The notes under the pieces are model-generated. The model saw only the letters and a program-made list of their open reading frames with translations, did no database searches and was not told the DNA's origin. The position numbers and the translations under genes are program-made. From positions 1 through 64,000 of the forward strand of contig NZ_CAKKLY010000028.1 in NCBI RefSeq assembly GCF_918698095.1: DNA of 64,000 bases, written 5' to 3'. This document shows, in pieces, positions 16,170-25,380 of this stretch. Numbering within the stretch: position 1 is the stretch's first letter; each line of letters starts with the position of its first letter. This DNA comes from Arthrobacter sp. Bi83 (GTDB lineage Bacteria; Actinomycetota; Actinomycetes; Actinomycetales; Micrococcaceae).

Positions 16170-17222
16170 GTGGCGCGCACAACTGACCGGGCACAGCGCG
16201 GCGGCCACTCCGGAGTAAGCATCGAAGACGTGGCTGCCGCCGCCGGAGTGTCCACGGCCACGGTGTCCCGGGCCGTGCGCGGGCTGCCGAGGGTTTCACC
16301 TGCAACCCGTGAAAAAATCCTGGAAGTGGCAGGCGCCCTCGGCTACGTGGCTTCCTCGTCGGCTTCGGGCCTGGCCACCGGACGCACCAAAACGATTGGC
16401 GTGCTGGCCCCGTTCGTCAGCCGCTGGTTCTTCTCCAAAGCGATTGAAGGCGCAGACCGCGAGCTGCACGCACGGCAGTACAACCTGTCCCTGTTCAACC
16501 TCGGCGGCCACGGCAGCCACCGTGAACGGCTCTTCAGCAAGACCATGGTCTACAAGCAGATCGATGCGCTCCTGGTTCTTTGTATGGCGCTGTCCCATGA
16601 GGAGCTTGAGCACCTGCAAAAGATCGACATTCCGCTGGTCGTCGTGGGCGGCCACGTTGAGGAATGCGCCTACATTGGCATTGACGACTACGCAGCAGCG
16701 TCCGCCGCCGTCAAGCACCTGATCGGCCTCGGCCACCGCGACATCGCGTTGCTCCACGGCGACGACGAAACCGACCTCAACTTCGACGTTCCGCGCGTCC
16801 GCATCCTTGCATTCCAGGACGTCATGACCGCGGCCGGCCTCGAGGTCCGCCCGGAGTGGGATGAGTGGGGAGACTTCACGGTCCGGAGCGGCCAGGAAGC
16901 ATTCAGGCGGCTGTGGGGCCAGCACGGTCCCAAGCCGACAGCAATCTTCTGTGCTTCCGACGAAATGGCCATGGGCGTCATTTTTGAGGCGAACCGCGTG
17001 GGCGTCCGCGTTCCTGAGGACCTGTCGGTGATCGGCATCGACGACCACGACTTTTCCGAAGCCCTGGGACTCACCACTGTGGGCCAGCGGCCCGATGAGC
17101 AGGCCGAGCTGGGCACCAAGATGCTCCTGGATGAACTCGTCGGGATCACCGGCGCGGTGCACTCCACCGTCGCGCCGCACCGCCTCATCGTCAGACGGAC
17201 GACGGCGGCGCCCCGCGCCTAG
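16170..17222 (+). CDS. LacI family transcriptional regulator (alpha-glucoside module)
   Basis: A 350-residue repressor with an N-terminal LacI helix-turn-helix (VSIEDVAAAAGVSTATVSRAV, about residues 16-36), a hinge helix (YVASSSASGLATGRT) and a periplasmic-binding-protein-like effector domain ending in the usual VIGIDDHDFSEALGLTTV segment. The GTG start follows GAAGGGA. It lies 82 bases after the small membrane gene, in the same direction as the importer, and is the obvious candidate to bind the operator at 12499 and perhaps its near-twin before levansucrase. The effector is presumably the imported sugar or a derivative. Confidence 0.9.
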   Translation: MARTTDRAQRGGHSGVSIEDVAAAAGVSTATVSRAVRGLPRVSPATREKILEVAGALGYVASSSASGLATGRTKTIGVLAPFVSRWFFSKAIEGADRELHARQYNLSLFNLGGHGSHRERLFSKTMVYKQIDALLVLCMALSHEELEHLQKIDIPLVVVGGHVEECAYIGIDDYAAASAAVKHLIGLGHRDIALLHGDDETDLNFDVPRVRILAFQDVMTAAGLEVRPEWDEWGDFTVRSGQEAFRRLWGQHGPKPTAIFCASDEMAMGVIFEANRVGVRVPEDLSVIGIDDHDFSEALGLTTVGQRPDEQAELGTKMLLDELVGITGAVHSTVAPHRLIVRRTTAAPRA

Positions 17223-17236
17223 CGGGCGTCAGGCGG

Positions 17237-18136
17237 TCAGGATGCCCGCGCCAGCTGCCGGATGGGGATCCAGCGCGAAGCGAGCCTGCGGTAGGCGGCA
17301 GCTGCGCCGGTCATGTCTCCCTCGGCGAGGCACTCGATGCCAAGGCGCACGTCCATGGGCGAATCATCCGGGTAGACCTTGTCTGCCACCGCCCCGTAGT
17401 CCAGTTCGACCATGGCATCCGCATGGAAGAGCTCCAGCCATTCGGTGAGCTGCGTGAGGTCATCGAGCATGTCGAGGTCCGGCGCGGCCAGGGCGAGGTT
17501 CGCCACGGCGTAACGCACCCGGTCGAGGGCCTGGGCAATGGGCGTCCAGACCCGGACGGTGAGGATCCGGCCGCCGGACTCCACCACTTCCTGCGGATCA
17601 GACTCGAGGAACAGGGAGAACCAGCTGAACGGGATGCCCCAGGTGGACGCCCGGGTGTGCACGCGGGTGGCGCCTTCGCGCGCGTTGACCAGATCGATCC
17701 GCTCCTGGTGCCTGTCGCGCTGCTCTTCCGGAATCAGGAGTTCGGCCAGCGGCCCGTGGATTCCCTCCATCAGCGCATTGGCCGCCAGCCCGGCCCGCAG
17801 CACCAGCTGGCTGGGGCAGTAAAGGAGTGCAGCGCCGTCGGATTTTTCCGTGTCCGCCGCGTCTTTGGCACCGTTCTCCACCGGCACGCCGGGCGCGCGG
17901 GTGATGCGCACCAGATCGGTCCGTCCTGTGGGGAACGGATCGCCGCCGGGCCTGGTGATCCGTCCGAGCGAGGCCAGCAGCTCGGCGTTTTCGACGGCGG
18001 CGCGGGAGGCAGCACGCTTGCCGGCCGCCTTGAGGGCAGCCTGCTGGTCCTCGGGGAAGGCATCCAGCGGCTCATAGACCCGGAGCGTGGACGAGAACGG
18101 CAGGCCGGCCTGGCCCCGGTAGAGGTTTCCCGTCAT
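17237..18136 (-). CDS. Uncharacterised actinobacterial protein
   Basis: A 299-residue soluble protein that I do not recognise. It begins with a short strand-rich region (LPFSSTLRVYEPLDAFPEDQQ), followed by an Ala-rich helix, and contains the segment RVHTRASTWGIPFSWFSLFLESDPQEVVE. The C-terminal half is helical and acidic (LAAPDLDMLDDLTQLTEWLELF). There is no signal peptide, membrane helix or obvious catalytic motif. It converges with the LacI gene with 14 bases between the stops and lies 33 bases downstream of exonuclease III, probably as its operon partner. A role in nucleic-acid metabolism would be guesswork. Confidence 0.7.
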   Translation of the reverse strand: MTGNLYRGQAGLPFSSTLRVYEPLDAFPEDQQAALKAAGKRAASRAAVENAELLASLGRITRPGGDPFPTGRTDLVRITRAPGVPVENGAKDAADTEKSDGAALLYCPSQLVLRAGLAANALMEGIHGPLAELLIPEEQRDRHQERIDLVNAREGATRVHTRASTWGIPFSWFSLFLESDPQEVVESGGRILTVRVWTPIAQALDRVRYAVANLALAAPDLDMLDDLTQLTEWLELFHADAMVELDYGAVADKVYPDDSPMDVRLGIECLAEGDMTGAAAAYRRLASRWIPIRQLARAS

Positions 18137-18169
18137 GATTGCCTCCCCGTCACTGGTTGTCTGTCCCCA

Positions 18170-18976
18170 TTAGTCGGCAAGCTCCACCAGCACGGGGGCA
18201 TGGTCAGAGGCGCCCTTGCCCTTGCGTTCCTCACGGTCAATCGAGGCTCCGGTGACACGCGCGGCAAGGGCTGGCGACGCCAGGACGAAGTCAATCCGCA
18301 TGCCTTCCTTCTTGGGGAAGCGTAGCTGTGTGTAGTCCCAGTAGGTGTAGACGCCGGGGCCGGGGGTGTGCGGGCGGACCACGTCCGAGTAGCCGACCTG
18401 CTCGAAGGCGCGGAATGCGGCACGTTCGGGTTCGCTGACATGCGTCAGCCCCTGGGAGAGGAACATGTCGATGTCCCAGACGTCGTCGTCCGTGGGCGCG
18501 ATGTTCCAGTCGCCCATCAGCGCGATCTGCGCTTCGGGGTTCTCCGTGATCCAGCCGGCGGCGTGGTTCTTGAGGGAGTCCAGCCACTTGAGCTTGTAGG
18601 GCATGTGCTCATCGTTGAGGGCGCGGCCGTTGGGGACGTAGAGGCTCCAGACGCGGACGCCGCCGCAGGTCGCTGCCATGGCGCGGGCTTCCTGTATGGG
18701 GTCCTTGCCCGCCTTGCCGAACACCGGCTGGTCCACAAACGCGCGTTCAACGTCGTCGAGCCCCACCCGGGAAGCAATTGCCACGCCGTTCCACTGGTTC
18801 AGGCCGTAGTGCGCCACCTCGTAGCCCATCCGTTCGAACAGCTCCCACGGAAAGTTGTCGTCCTTGCACTTGGTTTCCTGAATGGCCAGGACATCGCAGT
18901 CAGAGCGCTGCAGCCAGGCTTCCACTCGGTCAGCTCGGGCACGGAGGGAGTTCACATTCCAGGTAGCTATCTTCAC
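18170..18976 (-). CDS. xth: Exodeoxyribonuclease III
   Basis: A 268-residue enzyme of the exonuclease III / AP endonuclease family, cutting DNA at abasic sites and degrading 3' ends in base excision repair. Family motifs in order: MKIATWNVNSLRAR at the start, IQETKC with the metal-binding Glu34, YVPNG, GDWNIAP with catalytic Asp and Asn, and SDHAPV with the catalytic His near the C-terminus. The start codon is GTG at 18976. Length is normal. It is transcribed with the unknown gene downstream. Confidence 0.95.
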   Translation of the reverse strand: MKIATWNVNSLRARADRVEAWLQRSDCDVLAIQETKCKDDNFPWELFERMGYEVAHYGLNQWNGVAIASRVGLDDVERAFVDQPVFGKAGKDPIQEARAMAATCGGVRVWSLYVPNGRALNDEHMPYKLKWLDSLKNHAAGWITENPEAQIALMGDWNIAPTDDDVWDIDMFLSQGLTHVSEPERAAFRAFEQVGYSDVVRPHTPGPGVYTYWDYTQLRFPKKEGMRIDFVLASPALAARVTGASIDREERKGKGASDHAPVLVELAD

Positions 18977-19067
18977 AGTTCCTAACTTACCGAACTTGGG
19001 CCCGGGGTGAATGGGGCACCAAAGGCGGAACGCGCGTCCATCCCGGTTCCTGGACTCTGGAATTTAG

Positions 19068-19086
19068 TAGGAAGTCCGAGTATATT
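19068..19086 (+). promoter_or_regulatory. Putative promoter/operator motif of the mmsA operon
   Basis: The 19-base segment beginning TAGGAAGTCC and ending AGTATATT lies 44 bases before the mmsA start. It matches 16 of 19 positions of the minus-strand segment at 28786-28804, upstream of the acyl-CoA ligase at nearly the same distance. GGAxGTCC could be operator and AGTATATT an extended -10. Confidence 0.5.
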
Positions 19087-19130
19087 CAGGTCCAAGATGA
19101 CCTGGGTCACATGCGAAGGAGCATTCCATC

Positions 19131-20630
19131 ATGGTGCGCGAACTGTCCCACTACATTGACGGCCACAGGGTCGACGGCACCTCCGGCCGGTTCAGCGATG
19201 TTTATGACCCCTGTACCGGTGAGGTCCAGGCCAGGCTGCCGCTGGCCAGCTCCGAGGAGGTCCGCAACGTCATCGCCAGCGCGGAAAAGGCCCAACTGGA
19301 GTGGGGGGCTATGAACCCCCAACGCCGCGGCCGCATCCTGCTCAAGTTCGTGGACCTCGTGAACGAGAACCTGGACGAGCTGGCCAGGCTGCTGTCCTCG
19401 GAACACGGCAAGACCATTCCGGACGCCAAGGGCGACATCCAGCGCGGCATCGAAGTAGTGGAGTTCGCTGCCGGGGCCCCTCATCTGCTCAAGGGCGAGT
19501 TCTCCGACAACGCGGGATCCGGCATTGACGTGCATTCCATGCGCCAGCCGCTGGGCGTGGTTGCGGGCATCACGCCGTTCAACTTCCCTGCAATGATCCC
19601 GCTCTGGAAGTCCGGCCCGGCCCTCGCGGCCGGCAACGCCTTCATCCTCAAGCCCTCGGAACGGGACCCGTCCGTGCCCCTGCGGCTGGCCGAGCTCTTC
19701 ACGGAGGCCGGCGTGCCGGACGGCGTGTTCAACGTGGTCAACGGCGACAAGGAAGCCGTGGACGCGCTGCTCGAGGACGAACGCGTCAAGGCAATCGGCT
19801 TCGTGGGCTCCACGCCCATCGCCCAGTACATCTACGCCACCGCGGCCGCCCACGGCAAGCGCGCCCAGTGCTTCGGCGGGGCCAAGAACCACATGGTGAT
19901 CATGCCCGACGCGGACCTCGACATGGCCGCCGACGCCCTGATCGGGGCAGGGTACGGGTCCGCCGGCGAACGCTGCATGGCCATCTCCGTGGCGGTTCCG
20001 GTGGGTGAGGATACTGCGGACAGGCTCGTGTCACGGCTCCAGGAGCGGATTAAGGGCCTGAAGGTCGGCCACAGCCTGGACAAGGACTCGGACTTCGGGC
20101 CGGTGGTGGCGCCAGCTGCCAAGGAGCGGATCGAGGGCTACATCCAGTCCGGTGTCGACGAAGGCGCCACGCTGGTGGCGGACGGCCGCGGACTTGCGGT
20201 GGAAGGCTACGGCGGCGGCTTCTGGGTGGGACCGACGCTCTTCGACAACGTCACCAAGGACATGAAGATCTACAAGGAGGAGATCTTCGGCCCCGTGCTG
20301 AGCGTCCTGCGCGCCTCAGACTATGACGAAGCCCTCCGGCTCTGCAGCGAGCACGAGTTCGGCAACGGCGTGGCGATCTTCACGCGAGACGGGGACGCCG
20401 CACGCGACTTCGCCAGTCGGGTCCAAGTGGGCATGGTGGGCATCAACGTGCCCATTCCGGTGCCCATTGCCTATTACACCTTCGGCGGGTGGAAGTCGTC
20501 CGGCTTCGGAGACCTCAACCAGCACGGCGCGGACGCCTTCCGTTTCTATACCAAGACCAAGACCGTGACCACCCGGTGGCCTTCGGGTATCCGCCAAGGG
20601 GCCAGCTTCATCATGCCGGAAGGAAGCTGA
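19131..20630 (+). CDS. mmsA: CoA-acylating methylmalonate-semialdehyde dehydrogenase
   Basis: A 499-residue aldehyde dehydrogenase-fold enzyme that converts methylmalonate semialdehyde, NAD+ and CoA to propionyl-CoA and CO2, the last specific step of valine (and inositol) catabolism. Landmarks: the N-terminal HYIDGHRVDG, GITPFNFPAMIPLW, FVGSTPIAQYIY for NAD binding, GERCMA with catalytic Cys282, and the C-terminal FTGGWKSS-type segment (FGGWKSSGFGD). The ATG follows GAAGGAG. The stop overlaps the next start (TGATG). Together with the three genes after it, it forms a valine-degradation operon. Confidence 0.95.
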   Translation: MVRELSHYIDGHRVDGTSGRFSDVYDPCTGEVQARLPLASSEEVRNVIASAEKAQLEWGAMNPQRRGRILLKFVDLVNENLDELARLLSSEHGKTIPDAKGDIQRGIEVVEFAAGAPHLLKGEFSDNAGSGIDVHSMRQPLGVVAGITPFNFPAMIPLWKSGPALAAGNAFILKPSERDPSVPLRLAELFTEAGVPDGVFNVVNGDKEAVDALLEDERVKAIGFVGSTPIAQYIYATAAAHGKRAQCFGGAKNHMVIMPDADLDMAADALIGAGYGSAGERCMAISVAVPVGEDTADRLVSRLQERIKGLKVGHSLDKDSDFGPVVAPAAKERIEGYIQSGVDEGATLVADGRGLAVEGYGGGFWVGPTLFDNVTKDMKIYKEEIFGPVLSVLRASDYDEALRLCSEHEFGNGVAIFTRDGDAARDFASRVQVGMVGINVPIPVPIAYYTFGGWKSSGFGDLNQHGADAFRFYTKTKTVTTRWPSGIRQGASFIMPEGS

Positions 20631-21724
20631 TGGCTGAGCGGCGCTCTGATTCAATCCCGACTGATACTGACAATGCCGATGCGGAGGTCCTGTTTGAACG
20701 GCGCGGCCACTTGGGCGTCATCACGCTGAACCGCCCCAGGGCGGTCAACGCGCTCAACGCCGGCATGGTGGCCGCAATGCTGCGCCGGCTCACCGCCTGG
20801 GCCGACGACGACGGCGTGGCCACCGTCCTGGTGCAGGGTTCCGGTGAACGGGGCCTGTGCGCGGGCGGGGACATCGTGGCCATTTACCGCGACATCCTGG
20901 CCGGCGGCGATGAGACCGCCGGCTTCTGGGAAGCGGAGTACCGGCTCAACTCGCTCATCTCCCGGTATCCCAAGCCGTATGTGGCATTCATGGACGGACT
21001 GGTCCTGGGCGGCGGCGTGGGAATCTCCGCCCACGGCTCCGTCCGCATCGTCACTGAGCGGACCAGGACGGGGATGCCGGAAACCACCATCGGGTTCGTG
21101 CCCGACGTCGGCGGCACCCTGCTGCTCGCGCGCTCGCCGGGGGAGGCCGGCACCCATGCGGCCCTGACCGGCGCCCATTTGGACGGCGCCGATGCGCTGT
21201 TCCTGGGACTTGCCGACCACTTTGTCCAGTCCGAAAAGCTCGCAGACCTGGCGGCAGCGCTTGAACACGAAACCGCGGAAGCCGCCGTCGGACGCTTCGC
21301 CGAAAAGCCGCCGGCCTCGGGGCTGGAGGCGCAGCGGCACTGGATCGACGCCTGCTACACGGCCGGCGACGCCGAGGAAATCCTTCGGACGCTGCGGGCT
21401 GCGGGCGGTGAGGCGGCTGAGGCTGCGGACACCATCGAGGCCAAGTCACCCACGGCTGTGAAGGTGGCCCTCGCATCGCTGCGGCGCGCTGCGGGGCTCA
21501 CTCTCGACGAGGCTCTCGTTCAGGAATTCCGGGTGGGACTGCGCTGCTTGGCGGGCCCGGACTTCCGCGAAGGGATCCGCGCGCAGGTGGTGGACAAGGA
21601 CCGAAATCCGCACTGGCGGCCACCCACGCTGTCGGAAGTGCACGCGGCCGACGTTGAGCGGTTCTTTGCGCCGTTGGGGGACAGGGAGCTGGTTCTTTTG
21701 GAGAAGGAGACTGACAATGCCTGA
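20630..21724 (+). CDS. 3-hydroxyisobutyryl-CoA hydrolase / enoyl-CoA hydratase family
   Basis: A 364-residue crotonase-fold protein. Its length, the N-terminal VITLNRPRAVNALNAGMV, the oxyanion-hole segment GSGERGLCAGGDIVAIY and a long C-terminal part (RVGLRCLAGPDFREGIRAQVVDKDRNPHW) fit 3-hydroxyisobutyryl-CoA hydrolase, which releases 3-hydroxyisobutyrate from its CoA ester. The segment MPETTIGFVPDVGGT contains the expected catalytic Glu. The start at 20630 overlaps the mmsA stop, and the product feeds the dehydrogenase encoded next. Confidence 0.88.
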   Translation: MAERRSDSIPTDTDNADAEVLFERRGHLGVITLNRPRAVNALNAGMVAAMLRRLTAWADDDGVATVLVQGSGERGLCAGGDIVAIYRDILAGGDETAGFWEAEYRLNSLISRYPKPYVAFMDGLVLGGGVGISAHGSVRIVTERTRTGMPETTIGFVPDVGGTLLLARSPGEAGTHAALTGAHLDGADALFLGLADHFVQSEKLADLAAALEHETAEAAVGRFAEKPPASGLEAQRHWIDACYTAGDAEEILRTLRAAGGEAAEAADTIEAKSPTAVKVALASLRRAAGLTLDEALVQEFRVGLRCLAGPDFREGIRAQVVDKDRNPHWRPPTLSEVHAADVERFFAPLGDRELVLLEKETDNA

Positions 21725-22694
21725 CGTTGCGACACCGGACGCTTCAGGGCCCAGCGGCGATGCGGCTGCCACCGGCCCGGCGGAGAAGAAGGAGCACATA
21801 GCGCTCCTCGGGCTGGGCCATATGGGCGGTCCCATGGCGGTCAACCTGGTCAAAGCCGGCTACACAGTCGCGGGATTCGATGTCGTGCCGGCGGCCCTCG
21901 AAGCCGCGCGTGAGCACGGCGTCCCCACCGCGGGAAGCGCCGCCGAAGCAGTGGCCGGGGCGGACGTGGTCCTCACCATGTTCCCGAGCGGCCGGCACGT
22001 GCTGGACGCCTACCAGGGCGAAGAAGGGCGGGCCGGTTTGCTCTCGGCTGCCGGCCCGGACACCATGTTCCTGGACTGCTCCACCATCAACGTTGATGAG
22101 GCCCGGGAGGCGGCCCGGCTGGCAATCGAAGCCGGGCACCGGGCAATCGACGCGCCGGTTTCCGGCGGTGTGGTGGGCGCAGAGGCGGGCACCCTGACGT
22201 TCATGGTGGGCGCCCTGCCGGAGGACTTTGAAGCCGTGCGGCCGATGCTGGAGGTGATGGGCCGGCGCGTGGTCCATTGCGGGCAGCACGGTGCCGGGCA
22301 GGCGGCGAAGGTCTGCAACAACCTGATCCTGGGTGTCTCAATGATCGCCGTGAGCGAGGCCTTCGTCCTCGGCGAGAAGCTGGGGCTGACGCATCAGGCA
22401 CTGTTCGACGTCGCCTCGGCAGCGTCCGGGCAGTGCTGGGCGCTCACCACAAATTGCCCTGTCCCGGGGCCGGTGCCCACGAGCCCGGCGAACCGGGACT
22501 ACCAGCCCGGCTTCGCCGGTGCGCTGATGGCGAAGGACCTCAGGCTGGCCCTCAACGCCGTCCAAAGCACGGGCGTTGCGGCCCGCATGGGACCGCTGGC
22601 TTCGGAAATATATGACGCCTTCGCCGCCGAGGGCGGTGCCGGACGGGATTTTTCCGGCATCATCACCGACATCCGGGACAAGTCCGGTCAGTAG
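21717..22694 (+). CDS. mmsB: 3-hydroxyisobutyrate dehydrogenase
   Basis: A 325-residue NAD-dependent beta-hydroxyacid dehydrogenase oxidising 3-hydroxyisobutyrate to methylmalonate semialdehyde, the substrate of MmsA. It has the Rossmann motif LLGLGHMGGPMAVNLVKAGY, the substrate-binding signature DAPVSGGVVGAEAGTL, and the catalytic Lys in AGQAAKVCNNL. A 25-residue acidic/Ala-rich extension precedes the Rossmann fold. The ATG at 21717 has a strong RBS (GGAGAAGGAGA) and lies inside the end of the preceding gene (8-base overlap). Confidence 0.94.
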   Translation: MPDVATPDASGPSGDAAATGPAEKKEHIALLGLGHMGGPMAVNLVKAGYTVAGFDVVPAALEAAREHGVPTAGSAAEAVAGADVVLTMFPSGRHVLDAYQGEEGRAGLLSAAGPDTMFLDCSTINVDEAREAARLAIEAGHRAIDAPVSGGVVGAEAGTLTFMVGALPEDFEAVRPMLEVMGRRVVHCGQHGAGQAAKVCNNLILGVSMIAVSEAFVLGEKLGLTHQALFDVASAASGQCWALTTNCPVPGPVPTSPANRDYQPGFAGALMAKDLRLALNAVQSTGVAARMGPLASEIYDAFAAEGGAGRDFSGIITDIRDKSGQ

Positions 22695-22727
22695 TCTTAG
22701 TTTTACGACCAACCATGAGGGGCACGC

Positions 22728-23507
22728 ATGTCGCAGGAGTACGGGAACATTCTGGTGGAGCGCCGTGGCCGTGTGGGCCTGGTGACCCTGAACCGGCCCG
22801 AGGCGCTGAACGCCCTGAACAGGGCGACCCTCGATGAGCTCGTTGCCGCGGTGTCAGCCATGGACACCGATCCTGGGGTGGGCGCCGTGGTGATCACAGG
22901 TTCAGGCAAGGCTTTCGCAGCCGGTGCGGACATCAAGGAGATGGCCTCCAAGGGCTACATCGAAATGTACGACGCCGACTGGTTCCGCGGGTGGGAAGAC
23001 CTGACCAGGCTGCGGATTCCGCTGATTGCGGCGGTGTCCGGCTTCGCCCTGGGCGGCGGCTGTGAACTGGCGATGATGTGCGATTTCATCATCGCCGGGG
23101 ACAACGCCAAGTTCGGCCAGCCGGAGATCAATCTTGGAGTGCTTCCCGGCATGGGCGGCTCCCAGCGGCTGGCCCGCGCTGTGGGCAAGGCCAAGGCGAT
23201 GGACATGATCCTGACCGGCCGGTTCATCGATGCCGAAGAGGCGGAACGCTCCGGTCTCGTGGCCAGGGTAGTGCCGGCAGCAGACACCGTGGAGGAGGCG
23301 CTGCAGGCAGCCGAAGTCATCGCGTCCAAGTCAAAACCCGCCGCCATGCTGGCCAAGGAAGCGGTCAACGCGGCGTTTGAGACGGGGCTGGCGCAGGGCG
23401 TGCTTTTTGAGCGCAGGCTTTTCCATTCACTCTTCGCCACAGAGGACCAGAAAGAAGGCATGGCGGCTTTCTCGGAGAAGCGCCAGCCGGAGTTCAGGCA
23501 CCGGTGA
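22728..23507 (+). CDS. Enoyl-CoA hydratase
   Basis: A 259-residue short-chain enoyl-CoA hydratase adding water to 2-enoyl-CoA (methacrylyl-CoA in valine breakdown; crotonyl-CoA and others also possible). Crotonase landmarks: [31 protein letters not shown], and [13 protein letters not shown] plus [19 protein letters not shown], which hold the two catalytic Glu. It ends with the family motif [17 protein letters not shown]. It lies 33 bases after mmsB and completes the methacrylyl-CoA to propionyl-CoA route in this operon. Confidence 0.93.
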   Translation: MSQEYGNILVERRGRVGLVTLNRPEALNALNRATLDELVAAVSAMDTDPGVGAVVITGSGKAFAAGADIKEMASKGYIEMYDADWFRGWEDLTRLRIPLIAAVSGFALGGGCELAMMCDFIIAGDNAKFGQPEINLGVLPGMGGSQRLARAVGKAKAMDMILTGRFIDAEEAERSGLVARVVPAADTVEEALQAAEVIASKSKPAAMLAKEAVNAAFETGLAQGVLFERRLFHSLFATEDQKEGMAAFSEKRQPEFRHR

Positions 23508-24325
23508 ACATCCCCCTGGCCGTGCAGCGCACTGTCAAGGGGACTTCCCTGCGCGTCATCCCGGCGGCGATGCTGTCGCTGTCCGGCTTCACCCTGTTCG
23601 CGTTGGACCAGAGCGTTCCCGGCTACGCCCTGCTGGCAGCTGCGCTGGTGGTTGCTGCGTTCGTTGACCGGGCGCTGTTGCGCGACCTCGTCCTGATTGC
23701 GGTGGGGGTCGCCGCGGTCAGTGCTGTTCCGATCACCACGGATATCAGCACTTCGCACATGCTCATCATGGGATCCGCCATGATCCTGGCCGTGGGGATT
23801 CCGTATGCCGTTTCGCGCTGGATCACCAAAGAACACGCAGTGGTCTTTCCGGTCATGACCGGCAATAAGTGGACGCGCGGAGAGAAGTTGTACCTGCCCC
23901 TTGTGGTGGTGCTGGGCTACGCCGTGCTGCCCGTTTACATGATCAGGACAGGGGTCTATGCCAACTGGCCGGCCGTACATGACCCCGACGGTATCGCGCG
24001 GCTCTTCGTCGGAACGAACGCCCTGGGTATCTGGGACGAGCTGTTCTTCATCTGCACGTCCTTCGCGCTGCTCCGGCGGCACCTGCCCGACTGGCAGGCC
24101 AACCTCCTGCAGGCCGTCCTGTTCACGTCCTTCCTGTGGGAACTGGGATTCCGGGCCTGGGCGCCGCTCTTCATCTTTCCCTTCGCGCTCCTGCAGGCCC
24201 GCATATTCTCCGTGACGAAGTCACTTTCCTACATTGTGGCCGTTCACCTGCTCTTCGACTTCGTGCTCTTCCTCGTTTTGCTCCACGCCCATAACCGGGC
24301 ATGGTTCGACATTTTCCTGTACTGA
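23504..24325 (+). CDS. CPBP-like integral membrane protein
   Basis: A 273-residue protein with about eight membrane helices, starting at a GTG that overlaps the hydratase stop by 4 bases. Its C-terminal half resembles the CPBP (CaaX protease/bacteriocin-processing) fold: a segment [19 protein letters not shown] in place of the EExxxR motif, then [17 protein letters not shown], and a terminal HLLFDFVLF. The paired Glu of active CPBP proteases is reduced to Asp-Glu here, so protease activity is doubtful. It has no evident link to valine catabolism besides operon position. Confidence 0.75.
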   Translation: MNIPLAVQRTVKGTSLRVIPAAMLSLSGFTLFALDQSVPGYALLAAALVVAAFVDRALLRDLVLIAVGVAAVSAVPITTDISTSHMLIMGSAMILAVGIPYAVSRWITKEHAVVFPVMTGNKWTRGEKLYLPLVVVLGYAVLPVYMIRTGVYANWPAVHDPDGIARLFVGTNALGIWDELFFICTSFALLRRHLPDWQANLLQAVLFTSFLWELGFRAWAPLFIFPFALLQARIFSVTKSLSYIVAVHLLFDFVLFLVLLHAHNRAWFDIFLY

Positions 24326-24339
24326 GTACGGCTGATCGC

Positions 24340-24371
24340 CGCCGCGATTTCACCCGCCGTTAATCGCGGCG
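24340..24371 (+). terminator. Possible terminator after the mms operon
   Basis: A 10-bp stem CGCCGCGATT / AATCGCGGCG with a 12-base loop, 15 bases after the CPBP-like gene. It has no proper T-run. It could also be an operator for the small gene that follows. Confidence 0.5.
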
Positions 24372-24415
24372 CTCTATCGTTGCACTTCAAGCAATTGTGC
24401 GAGAAGGGAACGATC

Positions 24416-24679
24416 GTGGCAGACATCGCTGCTGTACTGGGACGACTCACCCTGGATGAACTTGAGGAGATCCACGCCGCCGGTCCCCACGGCCATTTGA
24501 GCCGTCGGATCGTGGAGGCACTGGACCGTGCCGTAGGAGGCCCGGGATCAGGCCGCGGCTACTACGTGCCGGCCGGCAGCGTCAGTGCGACTGGCAGTCC
24601 CCACCTGATCCTGCGAAGCGACGTTGCAGCCTGGCTCTTCGGATCGTCCGCGCAGAAAGAGGCCGCAAGCCCGGCCTAG
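24416..24679 (+). CDS. Small hypothetical protein
   Basis: An 87-residue protein starting at a GTG with a good RBS (GAAGGGA). The N-terminal part is helical and acidic (MADIAAVLGRLTLDELEEIHAAG), followed by a Gly-rich turn (GGPGSGRGYYVPAG) and a short C-terminal helix. No known domain. It converges with the ArsR gene with 21 bases between them. Confidence 0.65.
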   Translation: MADIAAVLGRLTLDELEEIHAAGPHGHLSRRIVEALDRAVGGPGSGRGYYVPAGSVSATGSPHLILRSDVAAWLFGSSAQKEAASPA

Positions 24680-24700
24680 CGGGATGGCCGGTAGCTGGCG

Positions 24701-25051
24701 TCAGCCGGCAGTCTGCAGGCTTCGGGAGGTATGGAGCCCGCCTGTGGATTGCCGGACGGATCCAAGCAGTCCGGCGGCCGCTTCCAGAAGTTCGCTCACG
24801 TCACTGCAGGACAGTTCGTAGAACAGGCGGCCGTCCTTGCGGGATGGGATGACCAGCCGCTGTCGTCTAAGGATTCCCAGGTGCTGGGAAAGATTCGAGG
24901 CCTCCAGGCCCGTGTCGTCCCGGAGCCGGCTTACAGCCACGGGGCCGGCAACCAGCATCTCCAGGATGAGGATGCGTGCCGGATGGCCCATCGATTTGAA
25001 GAGGTCCGCTTTCACGCTGGTCAGGACAACGCCGCCTGGCATGTCATCCAT
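24701..25051 (-). CDS. ArsR family transcriptional regulator
   Basis: A 116-residue winged-helix regulator. The ATG at 25051 is preferred because GGAGGGAAATTCA precedes it; a longer form from 25078 would have no RBS. HTH core: ADLFKSMGHPARILILEMLV, then VSRLRDDTGLEASNLSQHLGILRRQRLV and the wing SRKDGRLFYELSC. One Cys is present (SCSD), but the classical metal-binding CxC motif is missing, so it may sense something other than arsenite. No dedicated target gene is adjacent. A near-palindrome lies 74 bases upstream. Confidence 0.88.
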   Translation of the reverse strand: MDDMPGGVVLTSVKADLFKSMGHPARILILEMLVAGPVAVSRLRDDTGLEASNLSQHLGILRRQRLVIPSRKDGRLFYELSCSDVSELLEAAAGLLGSVRQSTGGLHTSRSLQTAG

Positions 25052-25380
25052 TGAATTTCCCTCCGCTGCAGTCCCCAATCCGATACCGGCGGGGACGAAC
25101 AGCCGCGCCTAGAATCAAGTATAGAGACAGAACGGTCTGTCTTAGGACCGCCAAATGCCCGGGCAGGCAAAACCTGCATCCTAATGTCTCGGACGGACGC
25201 CCGGGGCGGTGCTAAGGCGTGGACCGGCCTTGAAAAATGGGCACAACTGGTTCACACTTTCATGAATTCATCAATTCGCGCCCGCCATCGTCTGTGGCGC
25301 GATAAGGGAACACTTCGACTGCTTCCGGTGCCGACGGCGTCATCGGAAGCCTGATAATTCTCTTGATCGGGGAGGACTTC
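25052..25380. other. Gene-free region with a palindromic site
   Basis: This region of 329 bases separates the divergent ArsR and DUF1508 genes. The only structure seen is the near-palindrome at 25125-25142. No gene, RNA or terminator was recognised in the rest. Confidence 0.5.
25125..25142. promoter_or_regulatory. TetR-type near-palindrome AGACAG-N6-CTGTCT
   Basis: AGACAG and CTGTCT flank AACGGT; 16 of 18 positions are symmetric. The form resembles operators of TetR/AcrR-family regulators. No TetR gene is present nearby, and the adjacent regulator is of the ArsR family. Confidence 0.45.
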
